The translations under genes and the position numbers were made by a program. The notes beneath the pieces are model-generated. The model did not search any database, was not told where the DNA came from, and worked only from the letters and a program-made list of their open reading frames with translations. Source: a bacterium (GTDB taxonomy: Bacteria; Patescibacteriota; Dojkabacteria; JAKAPS01). Taken from it: a DNA stretch of 42,104 nucleotides. Where the stretch lies: assembly GCA_021806925.1 (NCBI GenBank), contig JAKAPS010000008.1, forward strand, positions 1 to 42,104. The letters run 5' to 3'. The first letter of the stretch is position 1. Every line of letters begins with the position of its first letter. Below are positions 18,638-27,476 of this stretch, piece after piece.

Positions 18638-19614
18638 TTGATTTATTTATTGATACAAATGTATATCTGACATTTTTTCACTTTTCAAAGGATGACTTAG
18701 AAGAGCTAAAGAAGTTAGCGGTTGCAATAAAACATGATAAAATTAGGCTTTATGTAACTGAGCAAATAAAGTCTGAGTTTTATCGCAATAGGGAGTTAAA
18801 AATAAATGATGCAATTAGAAATTTACAGCCTTTACCAAAAAGTTTTCCTCAGATATTCAAAGAGAATGAGCAACAATATAAAATTATTCAACACTCTATT
18901 TCATCTTATGAGGTTGCTTTAAAAGAGATTCTAGCAACTGTTCAAACGAATGTAAAAAATAATTCTTTCAATGCAGATGAGATAATTAGTGAACTTTTTC
19001 ACAGTGCAACTTGCTTTGAAATGACAGATGAAATATACAAAAAAGCAAAGAAGAGAGTAACACTTGGTAATCCTCCAGGAAAAGATAATTCATATGGAGA
19101 TGCAATAAACTGGGAATCATTATTAGCACTGTTTCCAAATGGTGAAAGGCTATATTTTATATCTGCCGATAAAGATTATACTTCTCCTATAGATGAAAAC
19201 GCTTTAATGCAATTTTTGGATAATGAATGGATTAAAAATAAATCATCTAAAATACATTTTTATTCAAGATTATCACTATTTTTTAAAGACAACTTTCCTA
19301 ATATCAAATTAGCTTTAGACTTAGAGAAGGAAATTGATATCGAAGATTTAACAAATTGTTGGACATTTTACAGTACACATCAATGCTTAGCACGATTATC
19401 CAAATATAATGAATTTTCCAAAAGTCAGGTAAATAACATTATTCAAGCAGCAATTAAGAATGATCAGATATACTCAATAAGGGGAGATTCTGATGTGAAT
19501 TATTTCTTTAAAAACCTTCATGCACAATATAGCGATTTAATTAGTGATGAATTTATAGAAGAATTTCAGAAATATTACATAATTGAAGAAGCTGAGCCAG
19601 TACTAAACTTTTAA
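18634..19614 (+). CDS. PIN-domain nuclease-like protein (DUF4935 type)
   Basis: 326 residues. The first 220 form a PIN fold: FIDTNVYL with the first aspartate (residue 7), TEQIKSEF with the glutamate, then KDNSYGDAINWESLL with the third acidic residue, and FISADKDY with the fourth. The long insertion and the GNPPGK segment ahead of the third acid are typical of the larger DUF4935-type PIN proteins rather than of VapC toxins. About 100 more residues of unknown fold follow (from about NCWTFYSTHQ). PIN enzymes cleave RNA with Mg2+ or Mn2+. Its ATG overlaps the kinase-like gene by 4 bp, suggesting a two-gene module. Confidence 0.72.
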   Translation: MIDLFIDTNVYLTFFHFSKDDLEELKKLAVAIKHDKIRLYVTEQIKSEFYRNRELKINDAIRNLQPLPKSFPQIFKENEQQYKIIQHSISSYEVALKEILATVQTNVKNNSFNADEIISELFHSATCFEMTDEIYKKAKKRVTLGNPPGKDNSYGDAINWESLLALFPNGERLYFISADKDYTSPIDENALMQFLDNEWIKNKSSKIHFYSRLSLFFKDNFPNIKLALDLEKEIDIEDLTNCWTFYSTHQCLARLSKYNEFSKSQVNNIIQAAIKNDQIYSIRGDSDVNYFFKNLHAQYSDLISDEFIEEFQKYYIIEEAEPVLNF

Positions 19615-19650
19615 ATATTGAAGTAAATATAAGTATTGTTAAAAAGATAA

Positions 19651-20070
19651 ATGTATAAAGTTGATAATAACAAAAGACAACATTTTGGGAACCTTATGGC
19701 AGAGCGTAAGGCTTGTAATAAAATGAATTGTCATTGTGCTATAGATAATAACTTGCATATTGCTACCTATCTTTATTACAGAAGGTTAGAAGATGGAAAA
19801 TGGAAGCTCCATAAAAGATATGTTAAGCAAAATGATATTCCTAAAATAAGAAAGAAAATAGCTTATCATAAGCTCAAATATCAAAAGTTGCGTGAAAAAG
19901 AAAGAGCTAAAATTGAAAAAGAAAAGGCTCAATCAAGAGAAACAAGAGCATTTCTTGCCGAGACGAATGACTTTCTCCGTTTTCTTACTAAAAAGAGGAT
20001 GGAAATGCTTCTGCGTGGGGAATACTCTCCTGAACTGTACCATAGACTTCGTATGGAGCATCTTGTGTAA
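19651..20070 (+). CDS. DUF6788-like protein with a Cys cluster
   Basis: 139 residues. The N-terminal half has the pattern seen in small DUF6788-like proteins found near mobile elements: a cysteine cluster CNKMNCHC, then ATYLYYRR, a DGKW turn and KRYVKQND. The second half is a long charged helix (KLREKERAKIEKEKAQSR), probably coiled-coil, with a basic C-terminus. The cysteines may bind zinc. A DNA-binding role is a guess. It follows the PIN gene by 36 bp in the same direction. Confidence 0.5.
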   Translation: MYKVDNNKRQHFGNLMAERKACNKMNCHCAIDNNLHIATYLYYRRLEDGKWKLHKRYVKQNDIPKIRKKIAYHKLKYQKLREKERAKIEKEKAQSRETRAFLAETNDFLRFLTKKRMEMLLRGEYSPELYHRLRMEHLV

Positions 20071-20444
20071 CAAAATTTTCACTATTTTTTAAATCATGTT
20101 TAAAGATGTTTTTATCCTATATTTAAGGGTATTTAGTCAGAATACTTTGGAGGAACTTCTACATACCACAATACCTTCTACTTTGTAGCTTTATTGGTAT
20201 GGGCTATTTCCTGATTCTATAAATTTTCATTTTCTTTATTATTTGTGCTAATATCAAGATGGATACAACTAATACAAGGCATTTTTTATAGCCTCATTGT
20301 TACACACAATGCAGTGTTTGAATGCATTAAGGTCAGTCCTCACCCGACTTTCCTGACATTCAAGCCTGTGTTAGTTGTATCCAATGGTGGGGCTGGCCTC
20401 TTTTAATTCCGTTCCATCAAGAAGCTTATTTTATTCATATTCTT
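20071..20444. other. Intergenic region carrying a structured element
   Basis: 374 bases without a gene. The left half shows nothing I recognise. The right half is dominated by the large folded element at 20261-20382, followed by a G/C-rich patch (GGGGCTGGCC near 20389-20398), notable in such AT-rich DNA, and a short T-run before the next gene at 20445. Confidence 0.6.
20261..20382 (+). ncRNA. Candidate structured RNA or miniature element, 122 nt
   Basis: The ends pair over 19 base pairs: 20261-20280 with 20364-20382, twelve perfect pairs from the outside, then one G-U pair and six more pairs around a bulged A. Inside are a small hairpin ATTGT-TACAC-ACAAT (20296-20310) and an arm closed by TGAATG/CATTCA with GGTCAG/CTGAC further in (20319-20362). 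The result is a multi-branched fold. It is more G/C-rich than its surroundings and stands 62 bp before the next gene. It could be a non-coding RNA, a cis-regulator or a MITE-like inverted repeat. I do not recognise a known family, and the transcribed strand is not certain. Confidence 0.4.
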
Positions 20445-21065
20445 ATGGAACAACCAACACCGGATTCAAGTACCCAAAAGCCCAAGGAAAAACGAAAGAT
20501 AAATAAGTTTCTCGGATGTCTCATCATTATTGTTTTTGTTATTGTTGTTAGTGCTATTGTTCAATCTATTTCTGGGGTTAAGATGAATAGTAATACTCCT
20601 TCTCAATCAACAACTGCAAGCTCTCTTAATGTAGATAATGCCACTTTAAAACAAATTAATCAGTATCCAGGTCTTGCCGATCTTTTAAGTGGTGATAATG
20701 GCCGGAATCAGCCCACATTAAAGAGTTTTGCTTATGATTTGAGTATGAGTTCTATCACAATAGAATTTAATATGAAATCAGATATGTCTCAAAAAGATGC
20801 GATTGGCGTTATGCATACTAAAATGAGTGATATCTATATGGCGATTTATAAAGGTACTGTGAAACAGCCTAACTTTGTTATTCTGAAGGCTGATGCTCCT
20901 TTAACTGACCAATATGGAAATAATTCTTATGATACTGTTTATACTACTAGATTAGGTGTAATAACAGCAGATAAAATAAATTGGAATGATGATACAAGTG
21001 ATTTAGAAAATAGAATTATTCCAAACCCATGGACTATTGTTTACAATGATCAAAATCAATATTAA
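20445..21065 (+). CDS. Membrane-anchored extracellular protein, unknown
   Basis: 206 residues. A lysine-rich cytoplasmic tail of about 24 residues precedes one membrane helix (LGCLIIIVFVIVVSAIVQSI), then a Ser/Thr/Asn linker (SNTPSQSTTASS) and a C-terminal domain of about 150 residues outside the membrane. The domain has alternating strands (SITIEFNMKSD, VILKADAPL) and helices (QKDAIGVMHTKMSDIYMAIY). I do not recognise it. It is cargo of the tRNA-Pro element and could be a surface or mobility-related factor. Confidence 0.6.
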   Translation: MEQPTPDSSTQKPKEKRKINKFLGCLIIIVFVIVVSAIVQSISGVKMNSNTPSQSTTASSLNVDNATLKQINQYPGLADLLSGDNGRNQPTLKSFAYDLSMSSITIEFNMKSDMSQKDAIGVMHTKMSDIYMAIYKGTVKQPNFVILKADAPLTDQYGNNSYDTVYTTRLGVITADKINWNDDTSDLENRIIPNPWTIVYNDQNQY

Positions 21066-21129
21066 TTAAATTTCTTGTAGGCTCGAAATAGAAGAGGTAT
21101 TATAAGAACAATATATTAGTACAACTTAT

Positions 21130-21348
21130 ATGGAAGTAACAAAGGATAATCTTACTGATGTAGCTCAAGCTCTACAATCACAGCAAGTAATTCAGCCACA
21201 AGACAATTCATCCTCTGGAAATAATAATTCAGTTAATCCAGTTCAGGGAAATTCTAATTTAGCTAATAATCAGTCGTATTCACCCGATGGAGATGTGATA
21301 AATTTGAGTCAAAATCCACTTATAGATCCTACTTTAATAGAGAAGTAA
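21130..21348 (+). CDS. Small Gln/Asn/Ser-rich protein
   Basis: 72 residues, very rich in Q, N and S (LQSQQVIQPQDNSSSGNNN), with no hydrophobic segment or fold signal; probably disordered. It lies between the membrane-anchored protein and the recombinase gene, 31 bp ahead of the latter and in the same direction. It may be a real small gene or a chance frame. Confidence 0.4.
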   Translation: MEVTKDNLTDVAQALQSQQVIQPQDNSSSGNNNSVNPVQGNSNLANNQSYSPDGDVINLSQNPLIDPTLIEK

Positions 21349-21379
21349 AAAGGTTCAATATTATTTATCCTATATACAG

Positions 21380-23023
21380 ATGACGCCTAATTATTCAGTT
21401 GATGATTTAAAAAACTTCTTGAACGAGGTATCAATGCCAGATGATGATGAGATTGATCCTCATAAACTTAGATATGTCATATATGCCAGAAAATCAACAG
21501 AAGATAAGAAAAGACAAATAAAGTCAATTAAAGATCAGATAACTGAATGTCGAAACTATGCGGAAGATAATGGATATAGAGTTACTAAAATCTTTCGTGA
21601 AGAAATGTCAGCAAAGGAACCTGATATAAGGCCTGTTTTTTACTAGATGATTGAAGGTATACGTAAAGGCCAGTATGATGCAATTTTGGCATGGCATCCT
21701 GATAGGCTTGCAAGAAATATGAAAGATGCTGGAGTAATAATAGATTTACTCGATAAAAAAATCATAAAAGATTTACAATTTGTGACTTTCCATTTTCAGA
21801 ATAATAGTATGGGAAAGGTACTTCTTGGGATAGCATTTGTTTTATCAAAACAATATTCAGATAACTTAAGTGATAATGTAAAAAGAGGAATAAAAAGAAG
21901 AATTTTGGAAGGGAAGGTACTCAACAAACCTAAGCACGGATATTACAAAGATATTAATTCTTTTTTGCAACCAGATGGCCGTAATTTCACATTAATTTCT
22001 AAAGCTTGGAAAATGCGTCAAGAAGGTAAAACGCTTGATCAGATAGCTGAATATCTTAATGAACAGGGATATGAAAAAGCTACAGACAATCTTGGTAAAA
22101 ATCATAAGCCTTTTGAGATGAATAAGAAAAGAATGTTTGAGGTATTTACCGATCCTACGTACGCTGGCGTTTTAAGCTATGGAAGCACAAATGTTAATCT
22201 AATAGATATTTATGATTTCACACCAATAGTTACCCCTGATGAGTACTTTGCGATTACCAAAATTGATGACTCGACAGGAGATAAGAGAATGAGAAGCGCT
22301 GGCACAAGCCGTGAGCGGAGACAAGCAGAATTTATGAGAGGTATGATTCAATGTGGTATATGTGGCCTTACAATGACCGCAGGGATCACAAATAAGTATT
22401 TAAACAGTGGGAAGGTAAATAAATATCTGTACTACCGTTGTGATAATAAAGGTTGTTATTTTCATGGAAAATCAGTAAAACCACAAATGATATTGGATTT
22501 TATAGTTGATTTTTTAAGAGAAAACAATTTTACCACAGAAGAGGCGTATAATGATTACTTAGCGGAGATGAAAAGTTTAAATATTGGCAAAAATGAAGAG
22601 TTAAGTGGAATGCTTAAATCTTTTAATAAGAGATTAGAAAGTGTAAAAAACACAATAGAAGACGATAAGAAACTGTTAAGAACAGAAGAAGATGAGACTA
22701 TGAAGAGTGTGTATAAGGATGACTTAAAAGAGGCATTAAAAAAGCAAGAAGAGATTGAAGGATATATTGCTCAAACGAAAGAGGAGCTAACCAAACTTAA
22801 AGATGGATTTTTGTCGTTTACAGAATTTCTTGAACTTTTCCAAAAATTACCGTCAGTAGTGGAAAATTCAAAGGATTTAACTGAAAGAGATTTCTATATC
22901 AGAAAAGTGTTCTTGAACCTTACAGTAAATAAAGAGAAAGTACTGTCATACCAACTCAATGAGCCATTTGCTGAACTAATAAAAAGAGGGTTTGTTACTT
23001 CAAATCGGGATAACAGGACTTGA
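21380..23023 (+). pseudogene. Large serine recombinase, interrupted by an in-frame amber codon
   Basis: One continuous frame of 548 codons, broken only by TAG at 21644-21646, after which ATG follows at once in the same frame. The first part (88 residues) holds the catalytic serine (Ser39 in YARKSTED) and SIKDQITECRNYAED. The second (458 residues) continues the resolvase domain (YDAILAWHPDRLARNMKDAG), then the recombinase domain, a zinc ribbon with CGICGLTM and CDNKGC, and a coiled coil (about 310-400). The TAG replaces a residue just before MIEGIRKGQ, where relatives usually have a charged amino acid. The last codons (SNRDNRT and TGA) are read from tRNA-Pro DNA. Without readthrough the protein would be split and inactive. 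Confidence 0.85.
22999..23011 (+). repeat. Right attachment-site repeat (candidate attR core)
   Basis: Identical to 17381-17393. Bases 23005-23011 are the discriminator and acceptor end of tRNA-Pro on the minus strand, so integration keeps the tRNA intact. Confidence 0.55.
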
Positions 23024-23078
23024 ACCTGCGACCTTAGCGTCCCGAACGCTACGCTCTAGCCAACTGAGCTATATCCCG
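23005..23078 (-). tRNA. tRNA-Pro (CGG)
   Basis: Minus-strand cloverleaf: acceptor CGGGATA/TATCCCG with discriminator A, D arm GCTC/GAGC, anticodon loop TTCGGGA reading CGG (Pro), and T arm GCAGG-TTCAAGT-CCTGT. CCA is not encoded. Its 3' end forms the right boundary of the candidate integrative element, and the last bases of the recombinase frame overlap it. Confidence 0.93.
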
Positions 23079-23199
23079 AATGCAATATAAATATTACATA
23101 AAATATGAGAAATATAGCAAATATAAATGAAAATACAGAAATAATGAGATAAATCCATGTCTCTATAAGATATGTTATTCTTTCAACCATTTCAAGCAT
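23056..23199 (-). CDS. Possible single-helix small protein reading into tRNA-Pro
   Basis: 47 residues from ATG 23199: a short polar start (MLEMVERITYLIETW) and one long hydrophobic segment (IYLIISVFSFIFAIFLIFYV). The stop TAG lies inside the D arm of tRNA-Pro. The hydrophobic profile is convincing, but T-rich DNA gives such profiles by chance and the overlap with a tRNA argues against it. Confidence 0.2.
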   Translation of the reverse strand: MLEMVERITYLIETWIYLIISVFSFIFAIFLIFYVIFILHSGYSSVG

Positions 23200-23610
23200 A
23201 TGTATATAGTATCATATTATAGGTTATCTGTCAATGTCTTACCAACTATATTTGAGCACCTAGTCAGAGAGAGGAAAAAAAGAATAGGAATAGAAGTAAT
23301 TATCTTGGATTTGAGAATAACCCAAATAAAGGACTAGTCTACACAATGAGAATAGAACAATTCTTTTTAGAAAGAGTAAAATTGTTCAAGTAGTACCTAC
23401 AATTTCTGACAACTATATTTTGTCAAGAATTTATAGATTTTTTTCTTGCGTAAAAATGATTCAGAAAGACAGTAAATCCGCCATTTATCAATAATAAACC
23501 ACAGTCTGTTTGTCACACATAGAAAACCATTTAAATTTAGAAAACTGCCTAGAAAAGAAAATTGATTTTTAGTACTCTAATTAATTTTAATTGTGTATAA
23601 AAAAAGACTT
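23200..23610. other. Intergenic region, no gene recognised
   Basis: About 410 bases between tRNA-Pro and tRNA-Glu. I see one imperfect hairpin at 23355-23387 (GAACAAT/ATTGTTC outside, TCTTT/AAAGA inside). No open frame with protein-like composition was found on either strand. Confidence 0.5.
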
Positions 23611-23613
23611 TGG

Positions 23614-23687
23614 TGACCCCGGAGGGATTCGAACCCTCAATTACTGGAATGAAAATCCAATGTCCTGAACCGTTAGACGACGGGGCC
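23614..23687 (-). tRNA. tRNA-Glu (TTC)
   Basis: Minus strand: acceptor GGCCCCG paired with CGGGGTC, discriminator A, anticodon loop TTTTCAT reading TTC (Glu), and T arm GAGGG-TTCGAAT-CCCTC. CCA is encoded (complement at 23611-23613), unlike tRNA-Val and tRNA-Pro here. Confidence 0.94.
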
Positions 23688-23776
23688 ACACCAAAATTTC
23701 TTATATATTTATACCAAAAAACATATAAATAATCAACTTATAGCTTGATATATAAGGCAATTTTATTGAACACGGA

Positions 23777-23805
23777 TTGAATTATCAACACAAATAAGGT
23801 ATAAT
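23777..23805 (+). promoter_or_regulatory. Sigma-70-type promoter of the AI-2E permease operon
   Basis: TTGAAT (23777-23782), a 17-bp spacer and a consensus TATAAT (23800-23805), 25 bp ahead of the ATG at 23831. A start point near 23812 would leave a leader of about 19 bases. Confidence 0.6.
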
Positions 23806-23830
23806 TTGTTGGAAGGAAGCGTATATTTAT

Positions 23831-24829
23831 ATGAAGATCTCGTTTAAATTATTATTTATTGTGTTCTTGCTAGTTGTTTCGTTTACAATCCTTCCCAAAG
23901 TATTATTTGTTTTCTTTATATTCTTCTCTTCGTTTTTAATATCATCTGCATTAGATCCATTTGTAATATTTCTAAATAATAAAGGAATACCAAGATCAGT
24001 TACAATTGGTGGATTCTTTATATTAATGTTATGTTTATTGCTTTTATTAATTATTACAATAATACCGTTCTTTAGGGAATTAATAGCATTAACTAATCAG
24101 CTACCAAGAATACTTGATAAAAGTGTTATGGCATTAAAACCTTTGCTTGGAAACAATACATTGGCAATCAATAATAATATAGGGAACATATCAAAGTACA
24201 CAACTCAAAACATTAAAAATAATATAACATCTATAGATACAATATCAAAAACAGCTTTAGGAATAATTAAGATTGTTTCTTCCTTTATTTCTCTAATAGT
24301 ACTATCAATATATCTGCTTGTTGACAAGGATCAGAATTATAAGAATTTCAGTGAATTTTTCCCAAATGATTATCAGGAGAGAGTTTTGAATACTCTATAT
24401 GCAACTGAAAAAGCACTTGGAAAATGGGTGCAGGCACAATTACTTTTATCAGTCATTGTATTTGCAATGTACTATTTATCTATGAGTATACTAAAAATAA
24501 ATTTTGCATTTACAATAAGCCTATTAGCAGGATTTTTGGAGGTTATACCAATAGCAGGACCATTTATCTCCGCTACAATTGCATTTATTATCGCGCTTCT
24601 ATTTAGACCCGATATTGCAATAATTATGCTTATACTATCATTTATAATTCAGGAAACAGAAGCTCATTTATTGGTTCCAAAAATTATGCAGAAGGTTAAC
24701 AACATTAATCCAATAATAACAATACTATCACTGATATTAGGGACAGAGTTATTTGGAATTACAGGGGCAGTTCTTTCTGTTCCATTAGCAACAACAGCCC
24801 AGATTATATATTTATCACTAAAAAAATGA
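23831..24829 (+). CDS. AI-2E family permease
   Basis: 332 residues, about eight membrane helices: a pair of hydrophobic helices at the start, a central soluble segment of about 100 residues, then a compact C-terminal block with the family signature LEVIPIAGPFISATIAF, followed by ETEAHLLVPKIM and GITGAVLSVPLATT. Members export small molecules or act as Na+/H+ antiporters; the name is historical and says little about the substrate. Driven by the promoter at 23777-23805. The stop overlaps the ATG of the next gene by 4 bp. Confidence 0.9.
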   Translation: MKISFKLLFIVFLLVVSFTILPKVLFVFFIFFSSFLISSALDPFVIFLNNKGIPRSVTIGGFFILMLCLLLLLIITIIPFFRELIALTNQLPRILDKSVMALKPLLGNNTLAINNNIGNISKYTTQNIKNNITSIDTISKTALGIIKIVSSFISLIVLSIYLLVDKDQNYKNFSEFFPNDYQERVLNTLYATEKALGKWVQAQLLLSVIVFAMYYLSMSILKINFAFTISLLAGFLEVIPIAGPFISATIAFIIALLFRPDIAIIMLILSFIIQETEAHLLVPKIMQKVNNINPIITILSLILGTELFGITGAVLSVPLATTAQIIYLSLKK

Positions 24830-25605
24830 TTAACATAAAAGATTTTACATCTCTGGATATCTCATACAACAATGCAAAAAGGAAAATTTTAATTTCAGAT
24901 TCAGTACGTGTTGAATTTATGTCCGAGAGAAGTCTTGAACAAATGAGAGATGTTGTATTAAATGAAAATTTAACATGCCCAGATATATTTTATACATCAT
25001 ATCTATCTGTAAGTAGATACAAGGATATAGATATCTGGACAAAAGGAAAATATACATACGATATAACAATAATGCAATCTAATCTTGCAGGAATTGAATA
25101 TATAAAAACATATGGACACTATAATATAAGTGCAGAAACAAATATGTGTGACCAAACTGAGGTAATTGAAATACTCTATGGTGGATGTATTGCACTGATT
25201 CAAAAACCTTTAAGGATAGATGAGAATAATTTCGATTATTCGTCTACCGAGGAGATTAATTTATTAAAACTAGGACGACATGACAAGATATTAATTCCAA
25301 AGGGATATGCTGTAACTCTTATAAACAACAAGTCAAATGTTTTAATATTTGGAAGTTTTGGAACAAAGAAAAGGAAATCATATACATCACCTCTTAGTTT
25401 AATGCATGGTATGAGCTATTATATAATAAGGAAGAATGCAAGAACTGAGATAGTTAAGAATTCAAATTATACAAATGTCAGCAAAATTAAGAAGCCAAAA
25501 CTTTCAGATTTTAATGATAAAATAACATCAAAGATATTAAAAACAAAGAAGAGTGTATATCTAGACTATATAAAAAATCAGAATAAATTTGATTCATTGT
25601 TTTAA
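24826..25605 (+). CDS. Cupin-type glucose-6-phosphate isomerase-like protein
   Basis: 259 residues. The central 150 residues form a probable cupin barrel resembling archaeal-type phosphoglucose isomerase: YDITIMQSNLAGIEYIKTYG, then HYN, then TEVIEILYGGCIALIQ, LIPKGYAVTLINN and NVLIFGSFGTKKRKSY. The metal-binding pattern His-x-His-x5-Glu of known cPGI enzymes is only partly visible (GHYNISAE), so activity is uncertain. If active it would interconvert glucose-6-P and fructose-6-P; a triosephosphate isomerase and GapN-like enzyme lie 7 kb further on. The 30 C-terminal residues are lysine-rich. Coupled to the permease gene by a 4-bp overlap. Confidence 0.5.
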   Translation: MINIKDFTSLDISYNNAKRKILISDSVRVEFMSERSLEQMRDVVLNENLTCPDIFYTSYLSVSRYKDIDIWTKGKYTYDITIMQSNLAGIEYIKTYGHYNISAETNMCDQTEVIEILYGGCIALIQKPLRIDENNFDYSSTEEINLLKLGRHDKILIPKGYAVTLINNKSNVLIFGSFGTKKRKSYTSPLSLMHGMSYYIIRKNARTEIVKNSNYTNVSKIKKPKLSDFNDKITSKILKTKKSVYLDYIKNQNKFDSLF

Positions 25606-25616
25606 CAATTATTAAG

Positions 25617-27476
25617 CTAGTCTATATTATCTTTTTCACCTTCATTACTATATTTCTCTTCATAATATCTTTTTAGTTCTTCTGCTAAATCATTAGGAAC
25701 ACCAAAATGAGGTCGATAGTTAGAACTATCAGCGTACTTCTGGATTTGTATCTTAGCTTCTTTAATGTACAACATTAATCTTCTATAAACACTACGAGGA
25801 GCCACGTCAGGATGAAGTAATTGAATATACTTTGCTAAATTAGCTAATGTAATATAGTTGGCTGGGAGTTCTGGAGTTTTTCTTACCTCCAAACGGAATT
25901 CACCAAGAAATGACTCAACTCTTGAAGTCAGAACATAAAATTCTATATTACCGTTTGCACTCATATATTTCCCTACACTAGAATCATTTGGATGAGTTGC
26001 AATGTAATTTTCTATAAAATTAATAAATTCATCCCTTTTATATCTACTGATATGTCTTCTAAAATAATATAAACCACAATAAGGCTCAGTTGGCTTTTCT
26101 CTTACTTGTACAGTTTTACCGTAATTTCTCTTTATAAAATCAACTAATTCAGAATGAAATAAATATTTAGATTTCCCATTAATAATACGTTCTTGCATTA
26201 ACTCATCCCAATCCCATTCTGGGTGTAATCTCTTTAGATCACCTACTATTCTATAGAGTATACCTATTCCCCTAACACCAGTCTCCTTCTGCAATTCTAC
26301 AAAGCCTACTATTCCTTCACCAGGTACAGTTGAGTCTTTATTAGTAAGTCTGGTACGCAGTTTTTCAAAGTATTCTGGGTTTAAAAAAATCCCTAATTTA
26401 TTCGTATTACAATTAAAGCGAGTCACAGCAATATTCGTAGGATTAGTGGTCTTACTTATGTCTCTAGCTATAATTTTTCGTAATTCACTATTTTTCATGT
26501 TTACACTTGAAATTAGTTCTTCAATAGATATCCAATCTCTTGGAATTTCACTTTTCTTTAAATTCTCTACCCTATATCTAATATATTTAATAACTTCTTC
26601 ATTATAAAATAACAAGTATTTTTGTAATTTTCCGCCATTCCTATGACCATATATTGTATATTCAGCATAAAACTCATCTGCATGTCTCACTTCCTTATAT
26701 TTGTAGAAGTCCTCAATAAATGAATCTATTTCATATCTAAATAATTTAAATTCTCTAGTTAATTCAAATATATTTTTGTAAGGATTTTCAGTAGATATTG
26801 TAAGTTCATCTTTAAATTTATCCTTTAGAAATAAAATTGCTTCATTTGTTAAAGAAAAACTTTGATTGTCAAAAATCTTAATATGCTTGTAATTATCAGA
26901 AAACATCTTTAATGCTTCTGTTATTTTATATATGGAAATATTATATATTTCTGATATTTTAATTGGTGACCACCCAACTGGAAAATTCTCTATATCAATC
27001 TTTCTATTGTATAATTCCTGTACTAATTGTTTTATTTTGTATTCGCTTAAACCAGTTGCAGTGGACACAATTTTAGTAAAATGACTAAAATTTCCACAGG
27101 TTGTTAATTTTGTATAATTAATCGCACTATTTATACCAATAAAACTTTCTTTCGATGAACGGAATAATATTAGAGGTTCCTTCTTTAATACATTCAATAG
27201 TCCTGTTATATTATTTTTATTTGCTTTATTACTCAATGCATTAATTAACGATCCGATATTAGATTTGGAAACTACTCTAAGCTTTATTTCATTTTGCTGT
27301 TGTTCTTCTAAATTACTCACTCTAACTCCATTAGGAAACATTATTACTCCAAATCCAACTATAATCATATCCATAATTTTGAATAAATTTGCACTTTGCT
27401 CACATGATAAAGTCTTAAACAATTCGTTTATATCAAATTGCTTACTATTCTCGGTTAATCTTGGTTCATTAGACAT
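25617..27476 (-). CDS. Large protein of unknown function with repeated helix-turn-helix-like units
   Basis: About 619 residues from ATG 27476; the open frame extends upstream to TTG 27533. Entirely soluble. Several segments look like winged or tri-helical DNA-binding units: SEYKIKQLVQELYNR, IKISEIYNISIYKITEALKM, ISIEELISSVNMKNSELRK and ITLANLAKYIQLLHPDVA. No enzymatic motif is visible. I do not recognise a named family. It stands alone between the cupin gene (convergent, 11 bp away) and tRNA-Leu. A regulatory or nucleoid role is a guess from the repeats. Confidence 0.5.
   Translation of the reverse strand: MSNEPRLTENSKQFDINELFKTLSCEQSANLFKIMDMIIVGFGVIMFPNGVRVSNLEEQQQNEIKLRVVSKSNIGSLINALSNKANKNNITGLLNVLKKEPLILFRSSKESFIGINSAINYTKLTTCGNFSHFTKIVSTATGLSEYKIKQLVQELYNRKIDIENFPVGWSPIKISEIYNISIYKITEALKMFSDNYKHIKIFDNQSFSLTNEAILFLKDKFKDELTISTENPYKNIFELTREFKLFRYEIDSFIEDFYKYKEVRHADEFYAEYTIYGHRNGGKLQKYLLFYNEEVIKYIRYRVENLKKSEIPRDWISIEELISSVNMKNSELRKIIARDISKTTNPTNIAVTRFNCNTNKLGIFLNPEYFEKLRTRLTNKDSTVPGEGIVGFVELQKETGVRGIGILYRIVGDLKRLHPEWDWDELMQERIINGKSKYLFHSELVDFIKRNYGKTVQVREKPTEPYCGLYYFRRHISRYKRDEFINFIENYIATHPNDSSVGKYMSANGNIEFYVLTSRVESFLGEFRLEVRKTPELPANYITLANLAKYIQLLHPDVAPRSVYRRLMLYIKEAKIQIQKYADSSNYRPHFGVPNDLAEELKRYYEEKYSNEGEKDNID

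Larger units (their letters stand above)
17381..23011. mobile_element. Candidate integrative element at tRNA-Pro
   Basis: A 5.6-kb segment between two copies of a 13-bp direct repeat (TTCAAATCGGGAT at 17381-17393 and 22999-23011). The right copy contains the 3' end of the tRNA-Pro gene, which is the usual position of an attachment site. The recombinase gene lies at the right end and runs into the tRNA. Cargo: phosphotransferase-like and PIN-domain genes, a DUF6788-like gene, a structured element and two unrecognised proteins. All genes point rightward. The recombinase has an in-frame amber codon, so the element may now be immobile. The short repeat alone could be chance; the position, recombinase and recombinase remnant make integration likely. 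Confidence 0.6.

Noticed and set aside
19651-20070. DUF6788-like gene as a transposase or TnpB-type nuclease
   Set aside because: Too short, with a cysteine cluster but no catalytic acidic residues or RuvC motif.
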